From the NCBI RefSeq assembly GCF_004345645.1, contig NZ_SLWS01000016.1:62001-126000 (forward strand): DNA of 64,000 nt, in the 5' to 3' direction. The position numbers and the translations under genes were made by a program. Below the pieces are notes generated by a model. The model had not been told where the DNA came from, ran no database searches, and saw only the letters and a list, made by a program, of their open reading frames with translations. Below, one piece after another: positions 44,246 to 52,321 of the stretch. Numbering within the stretch: position 1 is the stretch's first letter; each line of letters begins with the position of its first letter. Source of the DNA: Actinocrispum wychmicini. Its GTDB lineage: Bacteria > Actinomycetota > Actinomycetes > Mycobacteriales > Pseudonocardiaceae.

Positions 44246-44866
44246 GTGACAACAGCATCGCCTTCGATCAGCCAGCGCGTGCATTCGCTGAACCGGCCGA
44301 ACATGGTCAGCGTCGGCACGATCGTGTGGCTGTCCAGTGAGCTGATGTTCTTCGCCGGGCTGTTCGCCATGTTCTTCACGGTGAAGGCGCAGAACAGCAC
44401 CGGTCACTGGCCGCCGCCCCTGACCCCGGGCGGCCAACCGATCGAACTCAACGTCTTCTTCTCGACGCCGTTCACCATCATCCTGGTGCTGTCCTCGGTC
44501 ACGTGCCAGTTGGGTGTGTTCGCGGCCGAGCGGGGCGACGTGTTCGGGCTGCGTCGCTGGTACGTCGTCACGCTGATCATGGGCGCGGTCTTCCTCGGCG
44601 GCCAGGTCACCGAGTACATCAACCTGATCGGCGAGGGTGTCACCATCCCGTCCGGCGGGTTCGGCACGGTGTTCTTCCTGACCACCGGGTTCCACGGTCT
44701 GCACGTCACCGGCGGTCTGATCGCGTTCGTGTACCTGCTCATGCGCACCAAGATGAGCAAGTTCACGCCGGCGCAGGCGACCGCGGCGATCGTGGTCTCG
44801 TACTACTGGCACTTCGTCGACATCGTGTGGATCGGCCTGTTCGCGATCATCTACATCATCCCGTGA
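44246..44866 (+). CDS. ctaE: Cytochrome c oxidase subunit III
   Basis: 206 aa with five or so membrane helices. SLNRPNMVSVGTIVWLSSELMFFAGLFAMFF and the later TTGFHGLHVTGG and SYYWHFVDIVWI segments are subunit III landmarks. GTG 44246 is preferred by comparison with mycobacterial proteins; ATG 44237 is an alternative. It heads the ctaE-qcrC-qcrA-qcrB series. Confidence 0.95.
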   Translation: MTTASPSISQRVHSLNRPNMVSVGTIVWLSSELMFFAGLFAMFFTVKAQNSTGHWPPPLTPGGQPIELNVFFSTPFTIILVLSSVTCQLGVFAAERGDVFGLRRWYVVTLIMGAVFLGGQVTEYINLIGEGVTIPSGGFGTVFFLTTGFHGLHVTGGLIAFVYLLMRTKMSKFTPAQATAAIVVSYYWHFVDIVWIGLFAIIYIIP

Positions 44867-44929
44867 CAGTGACGCTGGCGATGCCGAACCACACTCCCGA
44901 ACCGACTTCACTAGCAAGGTGCCCATCAC

Positions 44930-45772
44930 ATGACGACTGAGAAGGCGGACGCCGCCGGGGACAGCAAGGTGGCGCGGAAACGAGCCCGCTCGTCCAAGCG
45001 TCGACGGCGGATCTCCGGCTTGCTTGCGTTGGGCGTGGCCCTGATCGGTGTCGGCGCCATCTACAGCGCCCTGTCGCCCGAGCCGCAGACCGCGAACGCG
45101 TCGCAGACCGACCCGGCGCTGGTGCGCAAGGGCGAGCAGATCTACAACAACACCTGCATCTCCTGCCACGGGGCCAACCTGGAGGGGGAGAAGGACCGCG
45201 GGCCGGCCATCATCGGGATCGGCGAGGCGGCCGTCTACTTCCAGACCTCGACCGGGCGGATGCCGCTGGCCGCGCAGGCCGCGCAGGCCGAGCGCAAGCC
45301 ACCGAAGCTGAGCCCGGAGGAGATCGACGCGCTGATCGCGTACGTCGAGTCCAAGTCCACCAACGGGCCGAAGCTGCCGGACGCGAAGGGTGCCGCGCTG
45401 GTGGGCGACAACCCGGCCCGCGGCGGCGAGCTGTTCCGGATGAACTGCACGTCCTGTCACAGCTTCACCGGTCGCGGCGGCGCGTTGTCGTCCGGCAAGT
45501 CCGCGCCCGACCTGGACGAGGCGACCGAGGTGCAGATGTACGCGGCGATGGTCTCCGGCCCGGAGAACATGCCGAAGTTCTCCGACCGCCAGCTCTCGCC
45601 GGAGGAGAAGAAGGACATCATCGCGTACATCAAGTCGGTGACCAACGGGAACAACAACCCCGGCGGCGCGCCGATCGGCGGTCTGGGCCCGCAGTCCGAG
45701 GGCCTGATGGCGTTCATCGTGGGGATGGCCGCGCTGGTGGGCATCACGCTGTGGATCGGAGGCAAGTCGTGA
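44930..45772 (+). CDS. qcrC: Di-haem cytochrome c1 of the bc1 complex
   Basis: 280 aa. Two haem-binding sites, CISCH and CTSCH, mark the fused c1/c type that links bc1 directly to the oxidase in actinobacteria, which lack a soluble cytochrome c. Axial Met candidates are in GRMPL and ENMPKF. There is an N-terminal membrane helix after a basic stretch and a C-terminal anchor. It overlaps qcrA. Confidence 0.96.
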   Translation: MTTEKADAAGDSKVARKRARSSKRRRRISGLLALGVALIGVGAIYSALSPEPQTANASQTDPALVRKGEQIYNNTCISCHGANLEGEKDRGPAIIGIGEAAVYFQTSTGRMPLAAQAAQAERKPPKLSPEEIDALIAYVESKSTNGPKLPDAKGAALVGDNPARGGELFRMNCTSCHSFTGRGGALSSGKSAPDLDEATEVQMYAAMVSGPENMPKFSDRQLSPEEKKDIIAYIKSVTNGNNNPGGAPIGGLGPQSEGLMAFIVGMAALVGITLWIGGKS

Positions 45773-46956
45773 GCGACGACAAGAAGGACCTGCCCACCGA
45801 CGAAGAGCTCGGCGACATGGACCGCGAGGAGCTGCTGAAGCTCGGCGGCCGGCTGGACGACGTCGAGCTGGTCGAGTACAGCGACCCGTGGCCGGTCAAG
45901 GGCACCAAGGCGGAGAAGCGGGCGGAACGGGCCGTGGCCGGCTGGTTCACCCTGTCCGGCCTGGCCGGGCTGGCGTTCATCGTGATCTTCATCGCCTGGC
46001 CGTGGCGGTACGCCCCGGCCAACACCGACGACCACCTGCTGTACCTGCTGTACACGCCGATGCTCGGGCTGACCCTGGGCCTGGCGATCCTCGGTGTGGG
46101 TGTCGGCGTGGTCATGTACGCCAAGAAGTTCCTGCCGCACGAGGTCGCGGTCCAGCAGCGGCACGAGGGCCGGTCGCCGGAGATCGACCGGCAGACGTTC
46201 GTGGCGCACCTGTCCGACGCGGGCGACAAGAGCACGATCGCCCGCCGGTCGCTGATCAAGCGGACCGCGCTGTTCGGGGCGGGCACGTTCGGCCTGGCCG
46301 CGGCGGTGCTCCCGCTCGGCAGCATGATCAAGAACCCGCACGCCGAGTCGGCCAACGAGAACGGCCTGTGGCACACCGGCTGGATGGCCAAACAGGGCGA
46401 GCGCGTGTTCCTGCGCCGCGACACCGGTGACTCGCACGCGGTCGAGCTGGTGAAGCCGGAGGACCTGGACGCGGGCGCGATGGAGACGGTGTTCCCGTTC
46501 CACGCCCCGGTCACCAAGGACGGCAAGGTCGACTACGCGGGGCTGTCCGACATCCTCGCCGGCAAGCAGCGGGTCAACCCCGAGGAGCTGGCCGAGGCGT
46601 TCGCCCGCGCGGACAACCCGGTGATGCTGATCCGGCTGCGGCCGGAGGACGGCAAGCGGGTGGTGAAGGCGAAGGACCAGGAGGACTACAACTTCGGCGA
46701 CTACTACGCCTACACCAAGATCTGCAGCCACCTGGGCTGTCCGACCTCGCTGTACGAGCAGCGGACCAACCGGATCCTCTGCCCGTGCCACCAGTCGCAG
46801 TTCGACGCCTTGCACTACGCCAAGCCGATCTTCGGCCCGGCCACCCGCAAGCTGGCGCAACTGCCGATTCAGGTCGACGCCGAAACGGGTTACTTTTATG
46901 CCACGGCCGACTTCAACGAGGCGGTCGGACCGGCCTTCTGGGAGCGCAAGTCATGA
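45769..46956 (+). CDS. qcrA: Rieske iron-sulfur subunit of the bc1 complex
   Basis: 395 aa. The 2Fe-2S ligands are in CSHLGCP and CPCHQSQF. Three membrane helices precede the Rieske domain, as in other actinobacteria. The RRSLIKR stretch before the third helix fits Tat-dependent insertion of the folded domain. GTG 45769 sits in a GTGA overlap with qcrC; the end overlaps qcrB by ATGA. Confidence 0.96.
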   Translation: MSDDKKDLPTDEELGDMDREELLKLGGRLDDVELVEYSDPWPVKGTKAEKRAERAVAGWFTLSGLAGLAFIVIFIAWPWRYAPANTDDHLLYLLYTPMLGLTLGLAILGVGVGVVMYAKKFLPHEVAVQQRHEGRSPEIDRQTFVAHLSDAGDKSTIARRSLIKRTALFGAGTFGLAAAVLPLGSMIKNPHAESANENGLWHTGWMAKQGERVFLRRDTGDSHAVELVKPEDLDAGAMETVFPFHAPVTKDGKVDYAGLSDILAGKQRVNPEELAEAFARADNPVMLIRLRPEDGKRVVKAKDQEDYNFGDYYAYTKICSHLGCPTSLYEQRTNRILCPCHQSQFDALHYAKPIFGPATRKLAQLPIQVDAETGYFYATADFNEAVGPAFWERKS

Positions 46957-48566
46957 GCGGTATCACGACGCCCACGAAACAGAAGAACCCGGCGGCCAGG
47001 CTCGCGGCGGGCACCGGCAACTGGCTGGACGACCGCCTGCACGCGGCCGGCGGCATCCGGCGCCAGCTGAACAAGGTCTTCCCGACGCACTGGTCGTTCC
47101 TGCTCGGTGAAGTCGCGCTGTACAGCTTCATCGTGCTGCTGCTGTCCGGCACGTACCTGTCGCTGTTCTTCGACCCCTCCATGCAGGAGGTCGAGTACCA
47201 GGGCTCGTTCGTCAACCTGCGCGGCCTGGAGATGTCCCGGGCCTACGAGTCGGCGCTGAACCTGTCGTTCGACGTGCGCGGCGGCCTGTTCGTCCGGCAG
47301 GTGCACCACTGGGCGGCGCTGCTGTTCATGGCCGCGATCGTGCTGCACATGTTCCGCACGTTCTTCACCGGCGCGTTCCGCCGGCCGCGGGAGACGAACT
47401 GGGTCATCGGCATCCTGCTGTTCATGCTGGGCGCGATCGAGGGCTTCGCCGGCTACTCCCTGCCGGACGACCTGCTCTCCGGCGCCGGCCTGCGGATCAT
47501 GTCCGGGCTGATCCTGTCGATCCCGGTGATCGGGACATGGGTCAACTGGTTGTTGTTCCGAGGTGAGTTCCCCGGGCACGAAGTCATACCCTTGCTCTAC
47601 TCCGCGCACATCCTGCTGATCCCGGGGATCATCCTGGCGTTGGTCGGTGTGCACGTGGGTCTGGTCTGGTACCAGAAGCACACCCAGTTCCCGGGTGTGC
47701 TGAAGAAGGAGACCAACGTCGTCGGCGTGCGGATCATGCCGTACTTCTCGCTGAAGGCCGGTGGGTTCTTCGCGATCGTCACCGGTGTCATCGCGCTGCT
47801 GGGCGGGCTCATCCAGATCAACCCGATCTGGAACTTCGGCCCGTACAACCCGGCGCACATCTCCGCGGGAACCGTGCCCGACTGGTACATGGGGTGGACC
47901 GACGGGCTGATCCGTCTGTGGCCGGCCTGGGAGGTCTACCTCGGGGACTACATGATCCCGGCGCCGTTCTTCCCGTTCATGCTCGGCCTGCCGTTGCTGA
48001 CCGGGATCGCGGCGGTCTACCCGTGGATCGAACGCCGGTTCACCAAGGACTACGCGCACCACAACCTGTTGCAGCGGCCGCGTGACGTGCCGGTCCGGAC
48101 CAGTCTCGGGGTCATGGCGATCACGTACTTCATGGTGTCGTTGCTGTCGGCCGCGAACGACGTGCTGGCGGACAAGTTCGACATCTCGCTGAACGCGACC
48201 ACCTGGATGGGCCGGATCGGCCTGCTGGTGCTGCCGCCGCTGGCGTACGCCATCACGTACCGCCTGTGCCTCGGCTTGCAACGCGCGGACCGTGAAGTGC
48301 TTGAGCACGGCGTGGAGACCGGCATCATCAAGCGGCTGCCGCACGGCGAGTTCATCGAGCTGCACCAGCCGCTCGGCCCGGTGGACGAGCACGGCCACCC
48401 GATCCCGCTGCCGTACCAGGGCACAGCGGTGCCGAAGAAGATGAACAAGCTCGGCTCGGCCGGTCGCCCGGTCGCTGGCACGCTGCTGCGGCCGGACCCG
48501 GTGGAGGAGACCCGCGCGCTCGAACGGGCCCGTTCCGAGGAGCACAACGGGCACAGCCCCGAATAG
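46953..48566 (+). CDS. qcrB: Cytochrome b subunit of the bc1 complex
   Basis: 537 aa, long cytochrome b with eight or more helices. The haem histidines are in VHHWAALLFMAAIVLHMFR and in SAHILLIP/GVHVGL. The PEWY-like quinol site is not at the usual place (PDWYMGWTDG is seen, as in actinobacteria). A C-terminal hydrophilic extension of about 120 residues is typical of the group. Last gene of the unit, ending at a strong terminator. Confidence 0.96.
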   Translation: MSGITTPTKQKNPAARLAAGTGNWLDDRLHAAGGIRRQLNKVFPTHWSFLLGEVALYSFIVLLLSGTYLSLFFDPSMQEVEYQGSFVNLRGLEMSRAYESALNLSFDVRGGLFVRQVHHWAALLFMAAIVLHMFRTFFTGAFRRPRETNWVIGILLFMLGAIEGFAGYSLPDDLLSGAGLRIMSGLILSIPVIGTWVNWLLFRGEFPGHEVIPLLYSAHILLIPGIILALVGVHVGLVWYQKHTQFPGVLKKETNVVGVRIMPYFSLKAGGFFAIVTGVIALLGGLIQINPIWNFGPYNPAHISAGTVPDWYMGWTDGLIRLWPAWEVYLGDYMIPAPFFPFMLGLPLLTGIAAVYPWIERRFTKDYAHHNLLQRPRDVPVRTSLGVMAITYFMVSLLSAANDVLADKFDISLNATTWMGRIGLLVLPPLAYAITYRLCLGLQRADREVLEHGVETGIIKRLPHGEFIELHQPLGPVDEHGHPIPLPYQGTAVPKKMNKLGSAGRPVAGTLLRPDPVEETRALERARSEEHNGHSPE

Positions 48567-48575
48567 CCTCGCGCG

Positions 48576-48605
48576 AAACGGCCCCCGCTGCGGCGGGGGC
48601 CGTTT
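48576..48605. terminator. Terminator after qcrB
   Basis: A perfect 13-bp stem (AAACGGCCCCCGC and complement) with loop TGCG, ending in TTT on both strands, 10 bp past qcrB and 13 bp before the convergent Lrp-like gene's stop. Confidence 0.88.
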
Positions 48606-48617
48606 GTCGTGTGATGG

Positions 48618-48902
48618 TCAGGCCGAGTCAGCGCCGATCGAGAAGGCCGCTTCGGTGTCCTGGCTCGAGTACGACCGGAACGCGATGTGCGTGTCCGTCG
48701 CGACCACCCCCGGGATCTTGCTGATCTTGCCGGGGATGACGTTCGCCAGCTGCTCGTGTTCGCTCACGGTGATGATCGCGATCAGGTCGACATCGCCCGC
48801 GCACGAGTACACCTCGTTGACGCACTCGACGTCGGCGATGGCCTGAGCGGTCTCCGGGATGCTGTCCGCGTTGGCCTGGATCAGCACGATCGCCTTGATC
48901 AC
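48618..48902 (-). CDS. Stand-alone Lrp/AsnC effector-binding (RAM) domain protein
   Basis: 94 aa. It corresponds to the C-terminal ligand-binding domain of Lrp/AsnC regulators (AIVLIQANAD, CAGDVDLIAIITV, IPGVVATDTHI) without a DNA-binding domain. Such proteins form amino-acid-binding oligomers and may modulate full-length regulators. The gene is convergent with qcrB. Confidence 0.88.
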   Translation of the reverse strand: MIKAIVLIQANADSIPETAQAIADVECVNEVYSCAGDVDLIAIITVSEHEQLANVIPGKISKIPGVVATDTHIAFRSYSSQDTEAAFSIGADSA

Positions 48903-48973
48903 GTGGGTTCCCTCCGATGGTCGCGACCCTCAGCGAGAAGCGTATAGAAACCCCCAGTGTCCCGCGCGGGGCA

Positions 48974-49456
48974 CTAGCCGGCGTAGTGCACCTGGGCGTG
49001 GAACACCGGTCCGTCCGGCGAGCCGCAATGCTGGTCGACTGTGGCGTCCAGGGCGGTCACCTGGTCGTCGTCGCGTTCGATCCGGTCGATGGTGACCGTG
49101 GCGTAGTCGTCGGAGCAGCCGAGCCCGTTGGAGACGATCTGGATGCCCGGCCCGTCCGGATGTGTCTCGTGGTTGCGTACGTTGAGGTAGGTCCCGGCGG
49201 TGAGGGCCTCGCCGGCGCGTCCGTTCAGCTCGATCCGGATCCAGTCGGCCCCGTTGTCGGTGGCCGCGTCGACCTTCACGACACGCTGGTACTCCCACAC
49301 AGCCACGTCGCCCCAACTGCCCCCGCGCCCGTCAACGGGAAACGCCCCAGGCGCCGCCTCGAACGTCAACAACCCCTCAGGCTGCCCCGCGGCCGCGTTA
49401 CTGGCCGACAACGCCCCCACAGCGCACACAACGACAGCGCACGCAAGCAACCGCAT
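48974..49456 (-). CDS. Secreted hypothetical protein
   Basis: 160 aa with a signal peptide (MRLLACAVVVCAVGALSASNAAA, cleavage likely after AAA). The mature part is beta-rich with two cysteines (GLGCSDDY and QHCGSPDG) that may pair. ATG 49456 follows a G7 run at good spacing. No family recognised. Confidence 0.72.
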   Translation of the reverse strand: MRLLACAVVVCAVGALSASNAAAGQPEGLLTFEAAPGAFPVDGRGGSWGDVAVWEYQRVVKVDAATDNGADWIRIELNGRAGEALTAGTYLNVRNHETHPDGPGIQIVSNGLGCSDDYATVTIDRIERDDDQVTALDATVDQHCGSPDGPVFHAQVHYAG

Positions 49457-49573
49457 TCTGTCCCCCCAGTTCTGGAAACCCCTTGTCCCACAACGGTACC
49501 GAAGACTCACCGGCTAACGGTCACTTTCCGGAACCGATAAGGCTGGGTAACCGTCTGAACACCAGATGTGACC

Positions 49574-49765
49574 ATGCGCGCTCACGAAGGCCTGGAGGGT
49601 CCCAACGGCGCCATGCCTGCGGTGTACGCCATGGAAGCCGCGTACGCGACCTACACCGACGCACTGGCCGACCGACTACGGAAAGGCTGCGACACCATCG
49701 ACGCGACCGCACAAGCCCTCAGAGACATCCTCACGGTGTACCGCCGCGCTGACGGGCAGGCGTGA
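49574..49765 (+). CDS. Small EspC/WXG-like protein with type VII secretion signal
   Basis: 63 aa, helical. It ends with YRRAD (residues 56-60), matching the YxxxD/E export signal of type VII secretion substrates, after a helix IDATAQALRDILTVY like that in EspC-type proteins. ATG 49574 is used; GTG 49568 is an alternative. The next gene starts one base after its stop. Confidence 0.68.
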   Translation: MRAHEGLEGPNGAMPAVYAMEAAYATYTDALADRLRKGCDTIDATAQALRDILTVYRRADGQA

Positions 49766-49766
49766 C

Positions 49767-50732
49767 ATGGGAAGGTTCTGGAAGGAAAAGGACGAGGTCG
49801 AGGACGCGGCCATAGCGCTGGCACACGATTTCGCAGGCCTGGCGAACAAAGAAGGTGTCGCCTACGGTCCGGACGCTCGCGGTGCGTTGGAAGGCGCACT
49901 GCTCGGCCATGCCGCGGATTTCATGAGTCTCGACCCACAGAAGATCATCGACGAGTGGGACCGGATGCAGAAAGTCAGTAGGGATGTCAACGTCGACGTC
50001 TCCGAACCGGTCACCGTCGCGTTGGGTGCGACCACCGAGCACCTTCGAGGCTGGTACGGCGCGGGCGCGGACGCCTTCCGCGATCAGGTGAACAAGATGC
50101 GGGCCTTCACCGGGATGCAGTCCGACTATATCGGTGCGACCATTCAGGCGTTGGGGTCGATGTTGCGTGTGGCGGTCCAGTCGAGAGACGATTTCGTAGC
50201 TCTGGCCGAGGCGACCAGAGGTCAGATCGACAAGGTGTTCAAGGACGACGCGGATGCCGGAACCCAGTTCCTGCTGAAGGTCGGCAATGGCATTGTCAAA
50301 GCCGTGCTCGGGGTTCTCGAAGATCCGAAGAAGATGGCCTTCGCGATCATCGAGAACGCGCTGGATGTCACTGTCGAAGGCGTGACACTGGTAATGGAAG
50401 GTGGCAAGCTCGGAGAAATCACCTCGAACTACACGAAACAGCGGGAGAGGCTGTTGCAGGGCTATGAGAGCGAGTTGGCCACGGTGCAGGGCTTGATCGA
50501 AAGAGGGTTGAACGACGTAATGCGCGAACAGCCCAAACTGTACGATCCTCTTCCGCTCGCGGTGGACGTCAACAGTCCGGATTTCCGGTACGCGGCGTTC
50601 GAGTCCAAGGACATGGCGCCTGGGCAGTTCAGTGCGCGCGTGGAGACCGAGCGGCAGAAGTATGTCGAGGAGAAGCAGCACAAGCTGGTGAATTCGGACA
50701 GTCCGATCCAACAGCGACTCGCGGGGAACTGA
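49767..50732 (+). CDS. Helical protein with WXG-like motif, type VII secretion-associated
   Basis: 321 aa, almost entirely helical. GWYGAGADAFRDQVNKM (from residue 95) matches the WxG turn plus helix of WXG100/PPE-like proteins. There is no recognisable toxin domain; the C-terminal third is charged. Base composition looks visibly lower in GC than its neighbours, suggesting recent transfer. It lies between an EspC-like gene and a DUF3558 gene. Confidence 0.7.
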   Translation: MGRFWKEKDEVEDAAIALAHDFAGLANKEGVAYGPDARGALEGALLGHAADFMSLDPQKIIDEWDRMQKVSRDVNVDVSEPVTVALGATTEHLRGWYGAGADAFRDQVNKMRAFTGMQSDYIGATIQALGSMLRVAVQSRDDFVALAEATRGQIDKVFKDDADAGTQFLLKVGNGIVKAVLGVLEDPKKMAFAIIENALDVTVEGVTLVMEGGKLGEITSNYTKQRERLLQGYESELATVQGLIERGLNDVMREQPKLYDPLPLAVDVNSPDFRYAAFESKDMAPGQFSARVETERQKYVEEKQHKLVNSDSPIQQRLAGN

Positions 50733-50736
50733 TACT

Positions 50737-51357
50737 ATGCGTGTACTGATCAGCGTGGTAGCTGTTATGGCCATGGTCGCTGGGTGTTCGGGGCCGTCGA
50801 ATCCGCGGCCTCCCGATTCGCCGCCACCTGCCTCAAGTGCCGCACCGGTACCGACATCGCGCGGGCCCGCACCTGTTGTTTCCCGCACACTTGACCTGAC
50901 GAGTCACCTCGCCAATCCCTGCGATCTGCTCACGACTCAGGACTTCGTGTCGCTCGGGTTCGCTGGCAATTATGTCGTGATTCCGCCATATCGCGATGCG
51001 GTGGAGCCGGAGCTTGCCTGCGAGGTCGGCGGTGGGGATATCAGGGTCGAGACCGGCGGTGGGACACTTCATCTGAGACTGAACCCGCATACCTCGCTGC
51101 TTGGTCAGGCGTACGCCGACAGCCCTCGTACGTATCCGTTCTTCGAGCCGACCGAGGTCGACGGATTTCCGGCCGTGCGGCGGTCCTTCTACGAAGACTG
51201 GATGGGCGGCATGTGTGAGGTCGTGGTGGCCACGGGTCCGAGCCAGGGTCTGAAAGTCCAGCATTCACCGAGCGCGTCCGCCGGTCATGGTGTCAAGGGG
51301 AACTGTGACCGGCTGATGCCGATCGTGGCGGAGGTGATGACGAGGCTGGGCGCTTGA
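50737..51357 (+). CDS. DUF3558-family lipoprotein
   Basis: 206 aa. The lipobox VAGC follows a short signal, then a Pro/Ser linker and the DUF3558 core with NPCDLLTTQDF, FVSLGF and a second Cys (ELACEVGG), and GMCEVVV. Members are surface lipoproteins in Pseudonocardiales and mycobacteria, often beside type VII secretion genes. It starts 4 bp after the preceding stop. Confidence 0.82.
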   Translation: MRVLISVVAVMAMVAGCSGPSNPRPPDSPPPASSAAPVPTSRGPAPVVSRTLDLTSHLANPCDLLTTQDFVSLGFAGNYVVIPPYRDAVEPELACEVGGGDIRVETGGGTLHLRLNPHTSLLGQAYADSPRTYPFFEPTEVDGFPAVRRSFYEDWMGGMCEVVVATGPSQGLKVQHSPSASAGHGVKGNCDRLMPIVAEVMTRLGA

Positions 51358-51394
51358 CCATTACCTGGATGCCAGTACCCCACTTTGCAGTGCG

Positions 51395-51413
51395 TACTTA
51401 CGAATAGTTAGTA
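51395..51413. promoter_or_regulatory. HxlR-type operator-like dyad upstream of the NmrA gene
   Basis: TACTTAC-GAATA-GTTAGTA is a near-perfect dyad (12 of 14 arm bases) 50 bp before the reductase start. It resembles sites of HxlR/DUF24 regulators such as QorR, which control quinone reductases. No such regulator gene is adjacent. Confidence 0.5.
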
Positions 51414-51463
51414 TCGGACGTACGGTGAGTGTCAGAAGATCAAGCGCTGACACAAGGGGAACG

Positions 51464-52321
51464 ATGAGCATCGTCATCACGGGATCGACCGGTCTGCTTG
51501 GGCATCTGGTCGTCGAGGAGCTGCTGGCGGCCGGGGTGCCGGCGAGTGGGATCACGGCCGTGGCGCGTGACAAGGCGAAGGCCGAGGACCTCGTGGCCAA
51601 GGGGGTTCGGCTTCATGTCGCCGACTATGACCAGCCGGCGAGCTTGGCCGGGGCGTTCCGGGCAGGTGACCGGGTGCTGTTGATCTCCGGCAGTGAGATC
51701 GGCAAGCGGGTGCCGCAGCACCGGGCGGTGGTCGAGGCGGCCAAGCAGGCCGGGGTGGCGCAGTTGGCGTACACCAGCATTTTCGGTGGGCCGAAGGCGG
51801 ACTTCAAGCTCGCTGAGGAGCACAAGGTGACCGAGCAGATCATCCAGGACTCCGGACTGCCGTACACGTTCCTGCGCAACGACTGGTACTCAGAGATGTA
51901 CATGAACGATCTCGCGGGCACCGCGGAGCGTGGTGCGATCGTCAACAATGTCAAGGCAGGGAGCCGGATCGCGACCGCGACCCGCGCTGACTACGCGGCG
52001 GCCGCGGCGGTCGTACTCACGAGCGACGGTCACCTGAACAAGGCGTACGAGTTGAGCGGCGACAACGCGTGGACCTTCGACGAGTTCGCTGATGAGCTGT
52101 CGCGGCAGACAGGCAAGACCGTGGTGCACAGGACGGTCAGCGCCGACGAGCACAAAGCCATCCTGGTCAGTGTCGGGCTTCCGGAGGGGTTCGCTGACGT
52201 TTTGGTCGACGTGGATGACGCCATCAGCCGGGGCGCGCTGGCGGGCACGCCGGGCGACCTGTCCCGGCTCATCGGCCGGCCGTCCACTCCCATCGCCGAG
52301 ACGATCGCGGCGTCGCTCTAA
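51464..52321 (+). CDS. NmrA/SDR-family reductase (quinone oxidoreductase 2-like)
   Basis: 285 aa atypical SDR. It has the NADP motif ITGSTGLLGHLV, AYTSIFGG and a hydrophobic FLRNDWYSEMY segment, as in QOR2/YtfG-type NAD(P)H:quinone reductases. ATG 51464 is preceded by AAGGGG. Its end overlaps the nuclease gene by 4 bp. Confidence 0.86.
   Translation: MSIVITGSTGLLGHLVVEELLAAGVPASGITAVARDKAKAEDLVAKGVRLHVADYDQPASLAGAFRAGDRVLLISGSEIGKRVPQHRAVVEAAKQAGVAQLAYTSIFGGPKADFKLAEEHKVTEQIIQDSGLPYTFLRNDWYSEMYMNDLAGTAERGAIVNNVKAGSRIATATRADYAAAAAVVLTSDGHLNKAYELSGDNAWTFDEFADELSRQTGKTVVHRTVSADEHKAILVSVGLPEGFADVLVDVDDAISRGALAGTPGDLSRLIGRPSTPIAETIAASL

Noticed and set aside
46896..48554. Minus-strand open frame of about 550 codons opposite qcrB
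   Set aside because: Antisense to an unmistakable cytochrome b; long antisense frames are a normal result of high third-position GC.
44246..48566. Respiratory cluster considered incomplete because oxidase subunit I is missing
   Set aside because: ctaD is normally encoded elsewhere in actinobacteria, so its absence is not a sign of decay.
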